Of a stretch of DNA of 64,000 nt, positions 48,357-60,574 are shown one piece after another. Both the position numbers and the translations under genes were made by a program. Position 1 is the stretch's first letter. Each line of letters begins with the position of its first letter. The DNA is from Microcebus murinus (Eukaryota > Chordata > Mammalia > Primates > Cheirogaleidae). Under the pieces are notes generated by a model that was not told where the DNA came from, made no database searches, and saw only the letters and a program-made list of their open reading frames with translations. The stretch spans positions 17,575,501 through 17,639,500 of the forward strand of contig NC_134108.1 of assembly GCF_040939455.1 (NCBI RefSeq), read 5' to 3'.

Positions 48357-48846
48357 CTGTTATAACAGTAAGGCAGTTTACTTACTTCTAATAATTACTA
48401 TTCATTTCATTACAATTTCACATACACACAAACCTCAGTGGAAAGAATATTTTTAAAGGTAAAAATTTAGCAAGATTTCTATAGATAAGGATTTCGCAGG
48501 GAAAAAAATGTTTCTGGCTCAGCTTTTTAAAAATGCACATATGTATGTGCGGGAGTACACGTGCACACATGCATGATTCCAGAATTTATGCCACTTCTGT
48601 TAATATCAAATTAGAGTACATTTCATATTCATGTTCACTTTTCTTAAATGAAACATACAATGTACTTAAGGATTTAAAAATTCAGTAAACAGACATGCAA
48701 AAAATATGCTAGTTTTCACAAGAGAGAGATGGCAATGTATATACTGAGGTGTTTTAAAAAATTCTGGCTGCCAATAGTCTTCTAAACAAGCCACAAATTT
48801 TAAAATGTCAGACACCTGACACTGAAAATAACTGAGAGACTATTAC

Positions 48847-49067
48847 CGGAATGACTTCTGTAATCACTTCCTGTTTGCTGAATCGATAAATAATGACATG
48901 AGCTGAAACTCCAGCTATGCACAGCATTCTACTTTCTGGACACCAGGAGATGATCTGAATGGCATACGGATCTTCATCTACAATGTCTGTGTTTGGCCTG
49001 TCATCTTTATTTTTTGACTTTTCAAATACTTTAGATGTTTTTAATTTATATAATACTTGTAGAGTTA
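48847..49067 (-). CDS. STXBP5: STXBP5 coding exon (second propeller, DRPNTDIVDEDPYAIQ)
   Basis: A 221-bp exon. The acceptor is ccttttttccag and the donor is gtaatag. It reads TLQVLYKLKTSKVFEKSKNK, then DDRPNTDIVDEDPYAIQIIS, WCPESRMLCIAGVSAHVIIY and RFSKQEVITEVIP. The stretch has WD40 strand patterns and an acidic surface loop. It starts in phase 1, completing Ile, and ends on a codon boundary. The donor (CCG|gtaata) is weaker than its neighbours, but the junction to MLEVRLLYE fits the known protein. Confidence 0.95.
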
Positions 49068-49920
49068 CTGGAAAAAAGGTAATATGTTAGACATTTTAAT
49101 ACAAAAGAGATCAAATATAAGGTAATTTTTAATCAGTCATACTATCTACAAAAAATATCCTATATTTATCTAAACCATATTTTCATTTATCTGTCTACAT
49201 TACAGTAGTCTATTCTACATTTAGATACTTTATTCATTGTTCTCACTGACCAAAAAAAGATGTACTCATTGTATTCATTAAAAAATAACCACCATCATAG
49301 ATTTATATAACCTGAATAAAATGAGTAACAAAAAGATTTTTAGGGGAAAAAAGTATAAATACAATGAAAATAATAAAGGACATATATTGCTTCCTAAAAT
49401 AATTTTCTATATTTTTCTAGAAAAAGTACAGTACCAATATTATTAAATACTCCTACATGACAAAACATAACATATCCTGAGTTAACTGGATTCCCACTGA
49501 ATACCTGCCATGTATGTTTTGCAAACATTAATCATTAAAGGCATTCTTTCCCTTTTTGCTACTATGTAACCTCCAGATATATTTTGCACAGACAACAGGA
49601 ACTTTTGAGATGTAAGTTTAAAGTCAGCCATTAAAATTATTCTAGAAATTTCTGTTGATTGAAATATATTCCTGCTTCTCCTATCTTGAAGAAAAAAATG
49701 TGAAAACTTGTGTTGAGAATTATTCTTGATTTACCAATATCCTTGAGACTATTTTTACTCTATTAAAAATTCTAAACTCATATACTTGATAAATCAAGTA
49801 TTAAATTTATAGCCTCTAAATTTCAAATTAAATGTGGGTTGTGCTATTATAATAAAACAGGATATATAAAAGAAATTACTATGTAACATATAACAAATAA
49901 TAAACATTCAAAACACTTAC
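49068..49920 (-). other. STXBP5: STXBP5 intron, no recognised element
   Basis: An 853-bp AT-rich intron between the 221-bp and 41-bp exons. I recognise no repeat family. A stretch at about 49380-49470 resembles one at about 50430-50530 in the intron two exons upstream. The similarity looks moderate by eye. Confidence 0.75.
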
Positions 49921-49961
49921 TTGCAGAAGCATCCCAGAACTTAACGGACCCATCAGCATGC
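49921..49961 (-). CDS. STXBP5: STXBP5 microexon-sized coding exon (HADGSVKFWDASA)
   Basis: A 41-bp exon, the smallest in the window. The acceptor is cttttcatag and the donor is gtaagtg. It reads HADGSVKFWDASA, the WD40 repeat core, and ends in phase 1 with an A that starts the Ile codon of the next exon. Both junctions keep the frame. It is constitutive in the tomosyn products I know of, because its removal (41 bp) would shift the frame. Confidence 0.95.
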
Positions 49962-50229
49962 CTATGAAAAGCAAGTAAGTTAAAATGTAATGAATAAAAG
50001 AAAATTACATTCTTTCCTTATTTAAATGTATATTGTTATTTAAAGAGATAGTCCACGAAATGAGTAAAAAGGTAAAATATCAGGGTAAATTGGTAGGTTC
50101 TTGACTGTAACTTATTTATTACAACATAAAGTAAAGCTCTACCTGTCTAGTAAATTAAAATTCATGTAGTCTTAATCAATTATATTTAGCTATTATTGAT
50201 TTATGTGGTGAAAACAGACTTTTACTTAC

Positions 50230-50297
50230 CCTGTAATAATTATTTCTGGGTAACTTTGAGCACCCAAGCCCCAATTACCTCCATTGATGGGCCACTC
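50230..50297 (-). CDS. STXBP5: STXBP5 coding exon (EWPINGGNWGLGAQSYPEII)
   Basis: A 68-bp exon. The acceptor is ttttttatag and the donor is gtaagtaaa. It reads EWPINGGNWGLGAQSYPEII and then IT. The split Gly codon is completed by the next exon, giving ITGHADGSVKFWD, a clear WD40 GH-to-WD motif spread over the junction. It lies in the second propeller. The next intron is 268 bp and shows no recognisable repeat. Confidence 0.95.
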
Positions 50298-50567
50298 CTA
50301 TAAAAAAAGATCACTGTATAAAGCAACTTGCAAGCATACTGTATACATTCATATATAATATAAATTCAACCTACAAATAAATCCTAAAAACTGATGGATT
50401 TAGAAGATTGAGCAACATAACAAAACAGTGAACAACATATTTTGCTTCCAAAAAATGATTTTCTATGCATTTTCTATAGACAAGGTATCAATATTATCAA
50501 ACACTCCAAGGTAATAAATACAAAATAGTACAATATAACACTAAACACTGAAGCTCATGTTCAATAC

Positions 50568-50715
50568 CTTTTTGCTGTAACCTTGACGTTTCTGTCTAGC
50601 TCCAACTGAATAAAGTGCAGGAATAAGGTCCACAGGACAATCAGCAAAGTATTCACAACATGTAACAGGGGATTCATGTATACTCAAAGGATAGGGATTT
50701 TCAAATATAGGATAT
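50568..50715 (-). CDS. STXBP5: STXBP5 coding exon (PIFENPYPLSIHESPVTCC)
   Basis: A 148-bp exon. The acceptor is gttgttaaag and the donor is gtattg. It encodes YPIFENPYPLSIHESPVTCC, then EYFADCPVDLIPALYSVGAR, and ends QKRQGYSKK. It belongs to the second beta-propeller of tomosyn. The basic end RQKRQGYSKK is a surface loop in the family. The exon ends exactly on a codon boundary. Only 270 bp of intron separate it from the next exon. Confidence 0.95.
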
Positions 50716-50924
50716 CTTTAACAACAGGAAAAAGGAAAATATTCATTAATTTAGTGAATTGTAACTTAGGATTAATACAAAAATGAAAACTTAAAAATCT
50801 ATATTCTACCATACACATTAAATTGATTTAATTTATGTAAATGGACAAAAAACCCACAACTGAGGTCTTTTATAATAAAAGATGTGCCATTAGAAAAGTA
50901 AACAGAAGGCTGTAGTTGCAACTA

Positions 50925-51100
50925 TATATAATGTGCCGTACAAAGACTAAGTGCTTTAAATAAATATATTTATCTCATTTACTTCTTATGCTAAACTTAT
51001 GATGAAGGCATTGTACTGAAGAACAAAGGCTTGGAGAGAATAATGTGTCTAAAGGCCTGCCAGCTAGTAAGTAGTAAAAACAGACTTTAAACTGTTCTCA
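50925..51100 (+). repeat. MIR SINE relic
   Basis: It shows tgtgccgtacaaagactaag, a middle aacaaaggcttggagagaat and cctgccagctagtaagtag, the MIR second half. Confidence 0.7.
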
Positions 51101-52006
51101 TAACCGTTATCAATAATGGATACATCATCCTTATATCAGCAGGGCTAATACGAAGTTTCAATTCTTATCTCTCCATCAGTATGATATGTAGTCCAATATT
51201 TAATCCAGAATATTCTCTTGTTTTAGTAATAACTTAAAATAAAACTTCACCATAAATATTTTCTAGATATAAAATTATTTTATTAAATAACGCAAAAATT
51301 GCTTTTAAATATCATGAAATTAAAGTAGAATCTGATCAAAATATACAATAGTATATCTTTTCTGGTTTTAAAGTTCTTACAATGAGAACAGACAGCCACT
51401 TAAAAACTTCCAGAAACAAGAAACTGGCTAAAAAATCTAAAAAGTACAAAGTGGCTGGCTAATCTGCAAAAATGAGATCAGTCTACTGCTAAAAATAAGT
51501 TTCAAAAATAGAGGAGAAAAGTCCTTTATAGACAGCAAAATGAACCTAACTATTACTATCCCCTTCCCCAACCAGAAGATAAAACATAAACAACATGCAT
51601 TAATAAAATGGCAAGCAAGTCTTTTCTCTTTATAACACAGGTATTTCCTTAGTTCAATGATTCCATTATTACTATACATTTAATTGACACTTTTTGCTCA
51701 ATAAAATGCCTAGTCCCAGGTTACTTGCATAGTATGTTCTTTGACTTAAATATATCTCAGTACAGATCACATGTAAAAAGTCTCAATTATTTGAAAAACT
51801 TGCCTAAGGGGAAAAAAATAAAAGAAAATCATATTAAGAGTAAGTTATTCTAGGACTGTTAGACAGAAGTAATATTTTCAAATGGTCTTGTTATTTTAGA
51901 AAAGAAAAAAAAAACCTCACAATAGATTATTGTAAGTAGCTGGTGCTAAGATGCGGTGTATTTAGGATTGCTTAAAGATCAAGTAAATAATACCATTCAC
52001 CTACTT

Positions 52007-52224
52007 CAGGGTTTCCCAATCTCAGTACCATCCACATTTTGGACCAGAAAACTCCTTAATGTGGGGGACTGTCCCGTGCACTGTGGATGTTTTGCAACAT
52101 TTCTGTCTTCTACCCACTAGATACCAGCAGCAATACCCTCAGCCCCCCCCAAAATGTCTCTACAGACATTGCCAAATATCCCGGGGGGGGGGGGGCGCAA
52201 ATCACTCTTGACTGAGAAACACTG
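52007..52224 (+). mobile_element. MER5A with long homopolymers
   Basis: A near-complete MER5A, from cagggtttcccaatctcagt to gactgagaaacactg. It contains eight C (52143-52150) and thirteen G (52183-52195). The expanded runs correspond to short C and G stretches in the family. Confidence 0.9.
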
Positions 52225-53128
52225 AAATACTGAATGGATAAACGCAATTAAAATCATGCTTAATGATTATTTCTCAGGAGACACAAATACTGCAATGTGC
52301 TTACAATTCAAAGAATTTATAAGTGAACATGTTATCATCTATGATAGCAAAAGCAGAATATGGCAAATATCATGAAAAGTCATGAAGAAACTATGTTAGG
52401 GATTTACAGATCTGATTGATGTATCTGGTAAAGAGAGGATAGGAGAGGCTTAAAAAAGAAAAGAAAGCTGAGTTTGAAAGTTATGTGGATTTTTAATGGC
52501 AGCAAAATAAGTGTAGTGTTGTAGCTATTGGGAATTATATAACAGAAGACATGGAAGTGTGAAGTCTGCTGAACACATGGTTCAGTGTTCCCAAGGAATA
52601 AGCCTGTGAGAAAATAGTGAGAGATCAGGTTGGAAAAGACCCTGAATTTTACTGTTTGGGGTAGCAGGCTGAGAAGGTGTTTTTAAATCAAAAAATAATA
52701 GCAAACCAAGGTTTAAAGAGGACAGTAACAAAATTGGTGCTGCATGTAAAACTGATCTGACAATGGTATGCACCACACATTGTAAGGGTGAACAGAGGTA
52801 GAGAAACTAAAAGATCTTATTTGTAAATCATGAGGTGATTAATTTTGGACATGCTGATTTCCTGGCCCCAAGATTCCAAGTGTCAGGTTGAATCACATAA
52901 AATTTCAGAAATATAGCAAATTTTCACTTAAAAATGTAAATTCTATGAGATTCAACATTATAGAGAAATTCGAGAGATAATTAGAAATGCGGGCCGGGAG
53001 CTCTAAAAAGAGGTCAAGGTTATGGACATAAAAATAGGGTTTACAAAGAAATGAAATAGCCAATCCTATGCTAAAGGGATCTTTTTTCAACTATATACTG
53101 ATAGAATTGCTCACCAATATTTTCTTAC

Positions 53129-53201
53129 CCATTTTGTGCAAGGTCTATAAGTACTAAATCCTTTTCTAGAAGAACAACCACAGCATATGGTTCTTGAAAA
53201 T
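53129..53201 (-). CDS. STXBP5: STXBP5 coding exon (DFQEPYAVVVLLEKDLVLID)
   Basis: A 73-bp exon. The acceptor is ctattttag and the donor is gtaagaaa. It reads DFQEPYAVVVLLEKDLVLID and then LAQNG, a beta-strand-rich propeller stretch in which tomosyn states a cytosolic WD40 strand pattern. It begins in phase 1 and ends in phase 2, which fits both neighbours exactly. No stop codon interrupts it. The sequence is almost unchanged from the human protein as I remember it. Confidence 0.95.
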
Positions 53202-54399
53202 CTAAAATAGAAAAATAAGGCATGAACTATAGTATTAAAAATGTAAGCAGACAGCAAATTAGATAATAAAGACTTCTTACTTAGTTTTATTTTATTTTTT
53301 TTCGAGTACTTAACATTCTGATCCTATCATACTTCATGCATGTAATTTAAAGTTAGTATATTTTAGATGAGATAAATTGATTTAATAACCCATTCAAAAT
53401 TATTTCACCTTTGTAAAAATGAGTAAAACAAGAAGCTCACAGTAACTTCTATGGTATTGGACATTCCAAGCTGGACATATACAACAAAACCAAAATTTAA
53501 CATCACGAAAACAAATTATCATTATTTGATCGCATAGGAACACAACAGAATATTATTATAATACTTTAATATCTTTCTTGGATGTTTTATATGTGCCTGT
53601 TAATGCCTTATATCTCTATACCTCAATGAGTTTGAAGGGAAGTAAGAAAGATTCAGATTTAAATTCCTCTTGAATCATATACGCTAGCTGTGATGGTTAA
53701 TTCTGCATGTCAACTTGTCTATGCTATGCTGCTCCAAGCTGTTTGATTGAACACCTGTGCAGAGGTTGCTGTGAAGGTATTTTCTAGACCTGATTAACAT
53801 TTAAATCAGTAGACTTTAAGTGGATTATCCTCTGAAGGAGTGGACCGCATTCACTCAGATGAAGGCCTTTAGGGCACTGAGTAAGGTTTCCCATTGAAAA
53901 AGTAATTCTGCCTCAAGATTGCAACATAGAAACCATGCTTGAGATTTCAACATGCATATTTCAAACTCAAGACAACAACATCAACTATTACTTGAATTTC
54001 CAGTCTGCTATCTTGCTTTACATATTTCAGACTTGCCAGTCCCAACAATTGTGTGAGCTAATTCCTTAAAATCAATCAATCAAATAATCAATCAATCTCT
54101 GTCTCCTACAGGTTCTGCTTCTCTGGAGAACTCTAATATACTATTTTACAGAATTTTAAAATGTTTCTTAATATGGATACTGTTGTTTATCCTTCAAAGG
54201 CACTTACTACTACCATATAATACTAAACAATAAAGTTAATTTAAAAACTTCTGAAATAAAATTTGCGAGGTTATGAATACAAGCATCTCTTCCCCAGAAC
54301 TAGCACAGTAGGATAAGTAAACTACTTAGACAACATATAGGTCTTTGTTTCAAATATCAGGTATCTATAGATAATGAGTTTTAAAGTTGCAAAACTTAC
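53202..54399 (-). other. STXBP5: STXBP5 intron with LTR relic
   Basis: A 1198-bp intron. It is mostly occupied by an old LTR-like sequence at about 53690-54145. The rest (53202-53690 and 54145-54399) is AT-rich with no identified feature. Confidence 0.85.
53690..54145 (+). repeat. ERVL-type solo LTR relic (MLT2-like)
   Basis: It begins tgtgatggttaattctgcat plus gtcaacttg, has atttaaatcagtagactttaa in the first third and ends ctgcttctctggagaactct plus aata. That is the pattern of MLT2-like LTRs. An ATCA-type simple run (54068-54098) sits near its end. No internal retroviral region is present. Confidence 0.6.
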
Positions 54400-54554
54400 C
54401 ATTTGGGTATGGTGTTTCACATAGTGTTAGAAAATCAACAATTGAATAGTCCATTTCTAGCACAGCAGTACTTTTCCCATGCATCACTGTTAAGCAAGGT
54501 CTTCTTCCGACAGTATCATATGACAAACCTCCTGATAAAATAATAAAAGGTTCC
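54400..54554 (-). CDS. STXBP5: STXBP5 coding exon, Lgl-family conserved segment
   Basis: First exon of the gene visible here (155 bp). The acceptor is tttccag at 54555-54560 and the donor is gtaagt below 54400. It reads EPFIILSGGLSYDTVG, then a segment with VMHGKSTAVLEMDYS, and ends TLCETPYPN. This is the signature region shared by tomosyn and Lgl proteins at the junction of the two beta-propellers. The first base completes a codon from an exon beyond 64000. The last base (G) is joined to AT of the next exon to give Asp. The next intron is 1198 bp. Confidence 0.95.
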
Positions 54555-55449
54555 CTGGAAATAAAATACATAGTTGGGATTATAAATAGCAGAGTGAAGG
54601 CTATTTTCTTGCTGCATCATAATTTTTTTTATTTAGTGAAATAACAGAATCTTAAATTCTAACACTTTTATACATTATATATGGAATAGTCCCAAGTGGA
54701 ATCTTTAACTGGATTAGGTAAGACCCAGATGAATTTCAGAAAATTAACCTGTAATATAAATGAACATTGACCACATTTAATTCTCATACCTTCCCTTGGT
54801 CCCTAAAACTTTCTTTTATCCCCTATAAGAGATAGGGGAGAGAGAATCTTAATGCCTTGAGGCATCCACTATATGTAATGAATTAACTTCCCAGGATGCA
54901 TCAAGAATTGTACTAACCACAAATCACCCTTGAGAGAAATGAGAAAAGAGTCATTCAAATCATTTCCTGTAGGGTTTTATCTTCTGCTGGAATCTTGGCT
55001 GATACACTCTTCACACAGCTCCCATACTGTCACTTATCAGCTGTCAGCCTGACAACTCTAATTAGTCCTACAATTCTGTTAATCTAATTTCCTACTTTCT
55101 TTCACTATTAATCATTATTAAATCTAAATGATTTACCTAATTTTTAAAAACTGTATTCTCAATTTCTTTTTCATTTACAGTCCTGAGTGTATTTCTGTAT
55201 CTTTGACTTGTCTTTCCATTTGTTGGTGGTGAAGTTATTTATGGTACATCATACAGATGATTTTAAACACTCTCTATATGATTTCTTTAAGTTTTTTCAA
55301 TTATAATTTCTCTTAGATTGTTTTTTAATGCTTATTCTAAGGCCAGTAAGTCTATCTTCCTCCTCACTCATTATTCATGATGTTACCTCCTTCTTTTCCA
55401 TTTACCCAATTTTTTAAGTGTTCATATCTTCTAAAAGCAGTATGTAATA

Positions 55450-55690
55450 ATATCTTATGATTAAAAGTGCTAGTTCTGGAGCTAAATCACCTGCAATTAA
55501 ATCTTAGCTGTGGCTTTACTTTCTGTGTGATCTTGGATAAGGTGCTTAACTTCTCTATGCATTGTTTCCACATATATAAAATGGAGATAAAGTAATAAGC
55601 ATCTAATCTCAGACAATTCTTAAATTGCATAGTGCCTGGCCCACAGTACACCCTTAGTAAGAGTTAACTGTTATTAGTGCCAGTATCACC
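55450..55690 (+). repeat. MIR SINE relic
   Basis: It has atcttagctgtggctttact, gtgtgatcttggataaggtg, cttaacttctctatgcat and the tail agtgcctggcccacagtaca. Confidence 0.85.
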
Positions 55691-55959
55691 AACTCGTCCT
55701 TATCAGCCATTGTGAAAATTTCCCTTAATCGTATGTGGGAAAAAAACATGGAACTGCTGAACATATTTACTTTTATCTAAAACAAGAATAAACTTCCCTA
55801 AAATTTAACAGGTATGAAATTTATAAGTAAATATAAATAATATGATATGGCAAATAACTAAATTTTTTATAATACTTAAACATTTTACATACTTAAAATA
55901 TATACAATATGTATATATGTGTTTATGTATATAATATTTTTGCAAAACTACACCTTATC

Positions 55960-56165
55960 TGAGCTTTCTTGCTTTATTTTTTTCCATAGTATTTATCACT
56001 AAGAATTTATTTATTTTGCTTATTGTTTTTGTCATCAAAATGTATGCTCCATGAGGGCAGGGGTTTTGTACATTTTGTTCATTGCTGTATATAAAACAGT
56101 ACCTGGAACAGTACCTCCCACATAGTATGTACTAATTAAATCTTTTTTCAAATGAGTGAATGAAT
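55960..56165 (+). repeat. L2 LINE 3' relic
   Basis: It contains atgtatgctccatgagggca, ggggttttgtacattttgtt, and cagtacctggaacagtacct with an end near gtactaattaaat. Confidence 0.85.
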
Positions 56166-58019
56166 GAATATAAATATGTGTTACACTAACCATTTTCTAG
56201 CTTACTATCATTTAGATTTAGCTAAATTGCAGGACAGAGCTTAACATTTTATTATGAATAGAACCATACTCATACATTCATCATTTCAAAATGTCAGCAC
56301 ACTTTGATTATTCTGATTGAGGTCAGGAAAGTATCTTTAATTTTCTTCCACTTTTTATCACATATAATGAATAAATAGAATGTATTCTCTCTCTTCTACA
56401 CCTTGGAATACAATATACAACTGAATAAAAAATACCAGGAAGAGGGATGAGGAAATCAACAGGAAACTATTAATACTTGTTAAATTTTTATAGTGTGGGA
56501 GACCTGGGCCAGGTATTCCATACATAGTATTTCAAGAACAGTTGATAAGTGTGTTTTTATATATAACCATTTTTTAAAAAAAAGACAGTGTTATTAATGT
56601 CAGAACCATCAACAGAGAGGAAACAGTTGAGTTACATTACAGAATAAAATGTCCAAAAAGCAACCATGGAGATCAAACTAGGTAGGTGACCCATGTATAC
56701 AGTCTTAACACTATGGTAATTTGGTTGGTTTTCTTGGAAGGCAAATAATTTTTTGTTCTATGACTTTTTAAGCTGACTGTACTTCTTTTTTCTGAACTAA
56801 GGAGAAAAAAAAAATCAATTAAAAAAAAGAAACAATTTGAAAGCAATGCCAATTGATCCATCACCAAAGTAATTTTCTTTTTCATAAGAATAAAACCTTG
56901 ACAAATCCAGCAATAAATGCTGTATTTTTAAATATATTTTTTATTTTGCTATTTTATGGGCTATTTCTTTACAATTGTCTGTCTCACTGCCAAGCAAGAA
57001 CCATCCAACCTATTAGCCCCTATAGGTTGTAGTTTTTTCATTTCAATGCCCTAAAACTTAAACAGTAGATATTAATGAATATTTTACAAGGAGAAATTAG
57101 TCCAAAATACAATGATAGAATGAAGTTAAATATTTTAGCCTTACAAAGCAACAACTATAAAGATTCAAAATTTTTGTTGGTGTTTGCAATTTTATTAAAA
57201 GTTCTAGGGATCTAGATTACTTCTAGGTAATACACAAATTATGGAGGTGGAGAATATTTAATTTTCTTTTTTTAAATAAAGAGAAGCCTTTTTAATGTTA
57301 TAGGAAGGTCTACAGGTAATATAACTTTTATTCTATTACTTTAAGAAGAATTTTAGTAGAATCCCTTTTAATGATATTGTACATTAACCAAGACCCTCTT
57401 TTGGAACACATCCAGATTAGGGAGATGTCAGTTTGGAAGTTTTATGATTTGATTAGATTTTTCACGAGGCCAGACACTTCATACAGTGTATATACTTTTT
57501 GTCAATGATTAACCTCTCCAGGTCTGCCTTGGCAATAAGTTTGGCTGAAGCTGTGTTTTCATATGATGCCCTCTTTACTTAAATAGCCACCTCCATCCAA
57601 AAAGCCATTTGTATAACTCATTTGCTTAACCTATTCATTCACTCAATTATTTTTGAGCACCTGTGTTCCTAGGAATAACATGTCTAGTATAGGTAGACAA
57701 TTAATACATTGTAATAAGACCTATGAAGAAAATAAAACAAGCAAGAGTGGCTGACCAGAGGGGTCGCGTTAAGACAGCAGTTAGGACAGGCCCCAAAAGT
57801 GATGGTAGATGAGCTTGGACCAGGTGAACAGGAGCCAGCCACTCAAAGAGCTTGGATTTGGGGAGAAGAAGTCCACTCCAGGCAGCAGGAATAGCCACTG
57901 TAAAGACCTCAAGTCAGGAATGAGTGGCCTTTTAGTTTCTTGGGGCTGTGGCACAAGAAGTAAGGCAGTACATAGTAATGGATGAAAAGGACTCCCAATA
58001 TTGTAAACATATCCTGTTT

Positions 58020-58335
58020 AGTCTATTAGTCTAGAATCTGTCTCCTTTTCAGCTCCACAATTACTTTAGTTCTGGCCTTTATCATCTATGGCTTTAATCA
58101 TCACAATAGCATTTGGACAAGTTGTTCACTGACTGAGATATACTTCCCCTCATTTTCTGTTTGGCTAATTCCTGTTTTCCCTTCAAAACTCAATGCAATC
58201 ATTATCTCCTCAGAAAAAACCTTTCCTGAAACATCCATTCAGAGTTGGGGGCAACTTCTGCATACCTCTACTCTGCATTTACCACGCTGAACCATTAGGG
58301 TTTATCTACTTTCCCTCTATTTATTTTACCTCTGT
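58020..58335 (+). repeat. L2 LINE relic
   Basis: It has cttcaaaactcaatgcaatc, attatctcctcagaaaaaac, ctttcctgaaacatcc and tttattttacctctgtgctg, an L2 order. Confidence 0.6.
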
Positions 58336-58377
58336 GCTGCTAAACTCTAACTAGGCAAAGTGTGTGTTAAAGACACA

Positions 58378-58510
58378 CTTTAAATACCACTAAACCTGCA
58401 ACTTATCACTGCCTCAGCAGACTTAATGCATTGGAAATGCTGGAGCATGAGGCCCAGCATCTCAGGCGATTCTAGTGCGTGGTCAGATTTGGGAAATGCT
58501 GCCTAAAGCT
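58378..58510 (+). repeat. MER20-like fragment
   Basis: It reads aacctgcaacttatcactgc, atgaggcccagcatctcagg and gcgattctagtgcg, resembling a MER20-like element. It is decayed. Confidence 0.4.
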
Positions 58511-59894
58511 GTTGGAAATCTAACTGTTGTGCTGTTCTGATACTCTCCCTGCATAATTAGTACTTCTACCATGTTATTCACTACCTCTACATATTTTAAA
58601 ATGGTGATTTAAGTTCTAAATAGACAATATGCCATTGTCTATATTATTAATTGTTTGCATTACTAATCTTACCAAATTGTCAATAATATTTTTTGAAATG
58701 AAAATATATACTTCTATTTTAGAGGTAACACTTAATAACTATTTATTTGGTGAGTAAAATTATATCTTAGCTCTTGAAAGCTACCTAGTAACTAACACCT
58801 AAACTTTATCACTCCAATCCCAGTGCATAGCATAAAGTTCAAAGACATTCAGATTTACTAAAGAATGAATAAATAATGATTTTTACGAGACCCCATATCA
58901 AATTCCCAAGATTCTTAGTTCAAATTTCAAATGTAAATTATTAATATCTAAACTGAATAGTCTAAGGGAAATATATAATCTCATATTTTATATCAAATTA
59001 TTTTCACAAAAAATAAAATTTAAAAGTTTAAATTTATTTTGCTGATAGCATGTCAAGTAGAATATGTACATGTGCATAAATGGTTAGAGTGAAAAACAAA
59101 CTTGTGAAGCACACTAAAAATATATGAACAAATTCTTTCTACTAGGACAATGGTTTCAAAAATTTGACTTAATATCTTCTTTCTGGTTGTGTAAAAGAAT
59201 AAAAAAAGAAAAAATCTGACTTCAATATAAGGGCTGAGAAAATTATATAAAAATATATAAAATTTAAAATATCAGGAGATAAATCAGAAGTACTTGTCTA
59301 AATCACATGATGTTAGCCTCAAACACTGTTTTTCAAACTCTGTGGACAGGAACTTTTTTTTCTCTAATTTTTAATTTGTTGCAAATCTATGCTTTTGTAA
59401 GACAAACACACACACACAAAACTGTGCATGTGCATGTAAATGTTTTGGCAACATGAAATGGCATTAAAGTTTCTACACTCTTACTCTTGATTTGTGTATT
59501 TACTTAGTCGAGACCAGTTAGCAGACAGGGACCATTCATAGGTCATACTTTGAGCAGCACTACTCAAGTTTGCACAAAGTTGAGACTTCTAATAATATTG
59601 CTTGACTTACCCTATCACCATTGGGTGGCAGGCGAGAATGTAAGGACATTATCAAGGATCTCACTACAAGGCCCCATCCTCCCCACACTCTCTGAAACCA
59701 CGTAACTCCACAGATGGGTGGGTCTGGGTAGGGAGGCCAATCCCCGAAACTACTTTTTGACAAAAATCGAAAACTAATGCTTAGTCAAGTTTTCTTCAGG
59801 GTCCTTTTTGAGCTGAAAGGTGAAATAAGAGGGTAGCATAATAAGAAATCATTATGATAATGAATGGAATATATATGGAATGTATAAAAAAGCA

Positions 59895-60115
59895 TGCTGG
59901 GTGACAGCTCAAGTTTTGAAGGCAGATATCCGTGTTCAAATCCCAGCTCTATTACTTGGTATTTATGAAGACTGAACTTTTTAATCTTTGGTTTTTCTCT
60001 TCAGTAAAATCTACCTCATAAGATTATTGTGCAGATTATATGACACAATATACAAATTGTTTAGTACAGTGCTCAATACAAAGTATATTCTCAGAATGTA
60101 CCTATTATTTTACTA
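59895..60115 (+). repeat. MIR SINE relic
   Basis: It includes atatccgtgttcaaatccca, gctctattacttggtattta and ctacctcataagattattgt, with the tail cagtgctcaatacaaag. It is a nearly complete MIR. Confidence 0.85.
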
Positions 60116-60574
60116 GCATGATGATGATGATATTCCAGTGTCTAAAGGTTCAGATTTGTAACTTTGTCAATTTTAAGAGGACCAACTGGAATTAGGCTAG
60201 CCATCTTCAAACCATGTTTCCTAGTGACCAATCCCAATCAATATTCCCTCATTAGTACAGATAGAGATTTGGGGTAGGGAAAAAAATAAAGGAACAAAAT
60301 ATAGTTAGACAAGTTCCTATTCCTTTAAAGACCAATTTAAAATAATAATACAGTTTTGGTAGAGTGGATTCACATAGTATAGTTATTTGAACAAAATGTT
60401 AGGATTTTAATATAATTTTATGTTAAATGTTTTGTCTATATAATTTTTGTTAGGCTAAATTAAATTGTTATATCAACTGGATCTAATTCATATCCTTTTA
60501 GGTATCAAAAATGTTAAGTCCAAAAACATTTCCTTTTGCATAGCTCTTCTAAATTGCTGTGTAATGTAAATAGC

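Larger units (their letters stand above)
50716..53128 (-). other. STXBP5: STXBP5 intron with MIR and MER5A
   Basis: A 2413-bp intron. It holds a MIR relic (50925-51100) and a MER5A copy (52007-52224) with long C and G homopolymers. The stretches 51100-52000 and 52230-53128 show no recognised element. The track-like open reading frames in this intron have no splice context and are not coding. Confidence 0.8.
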
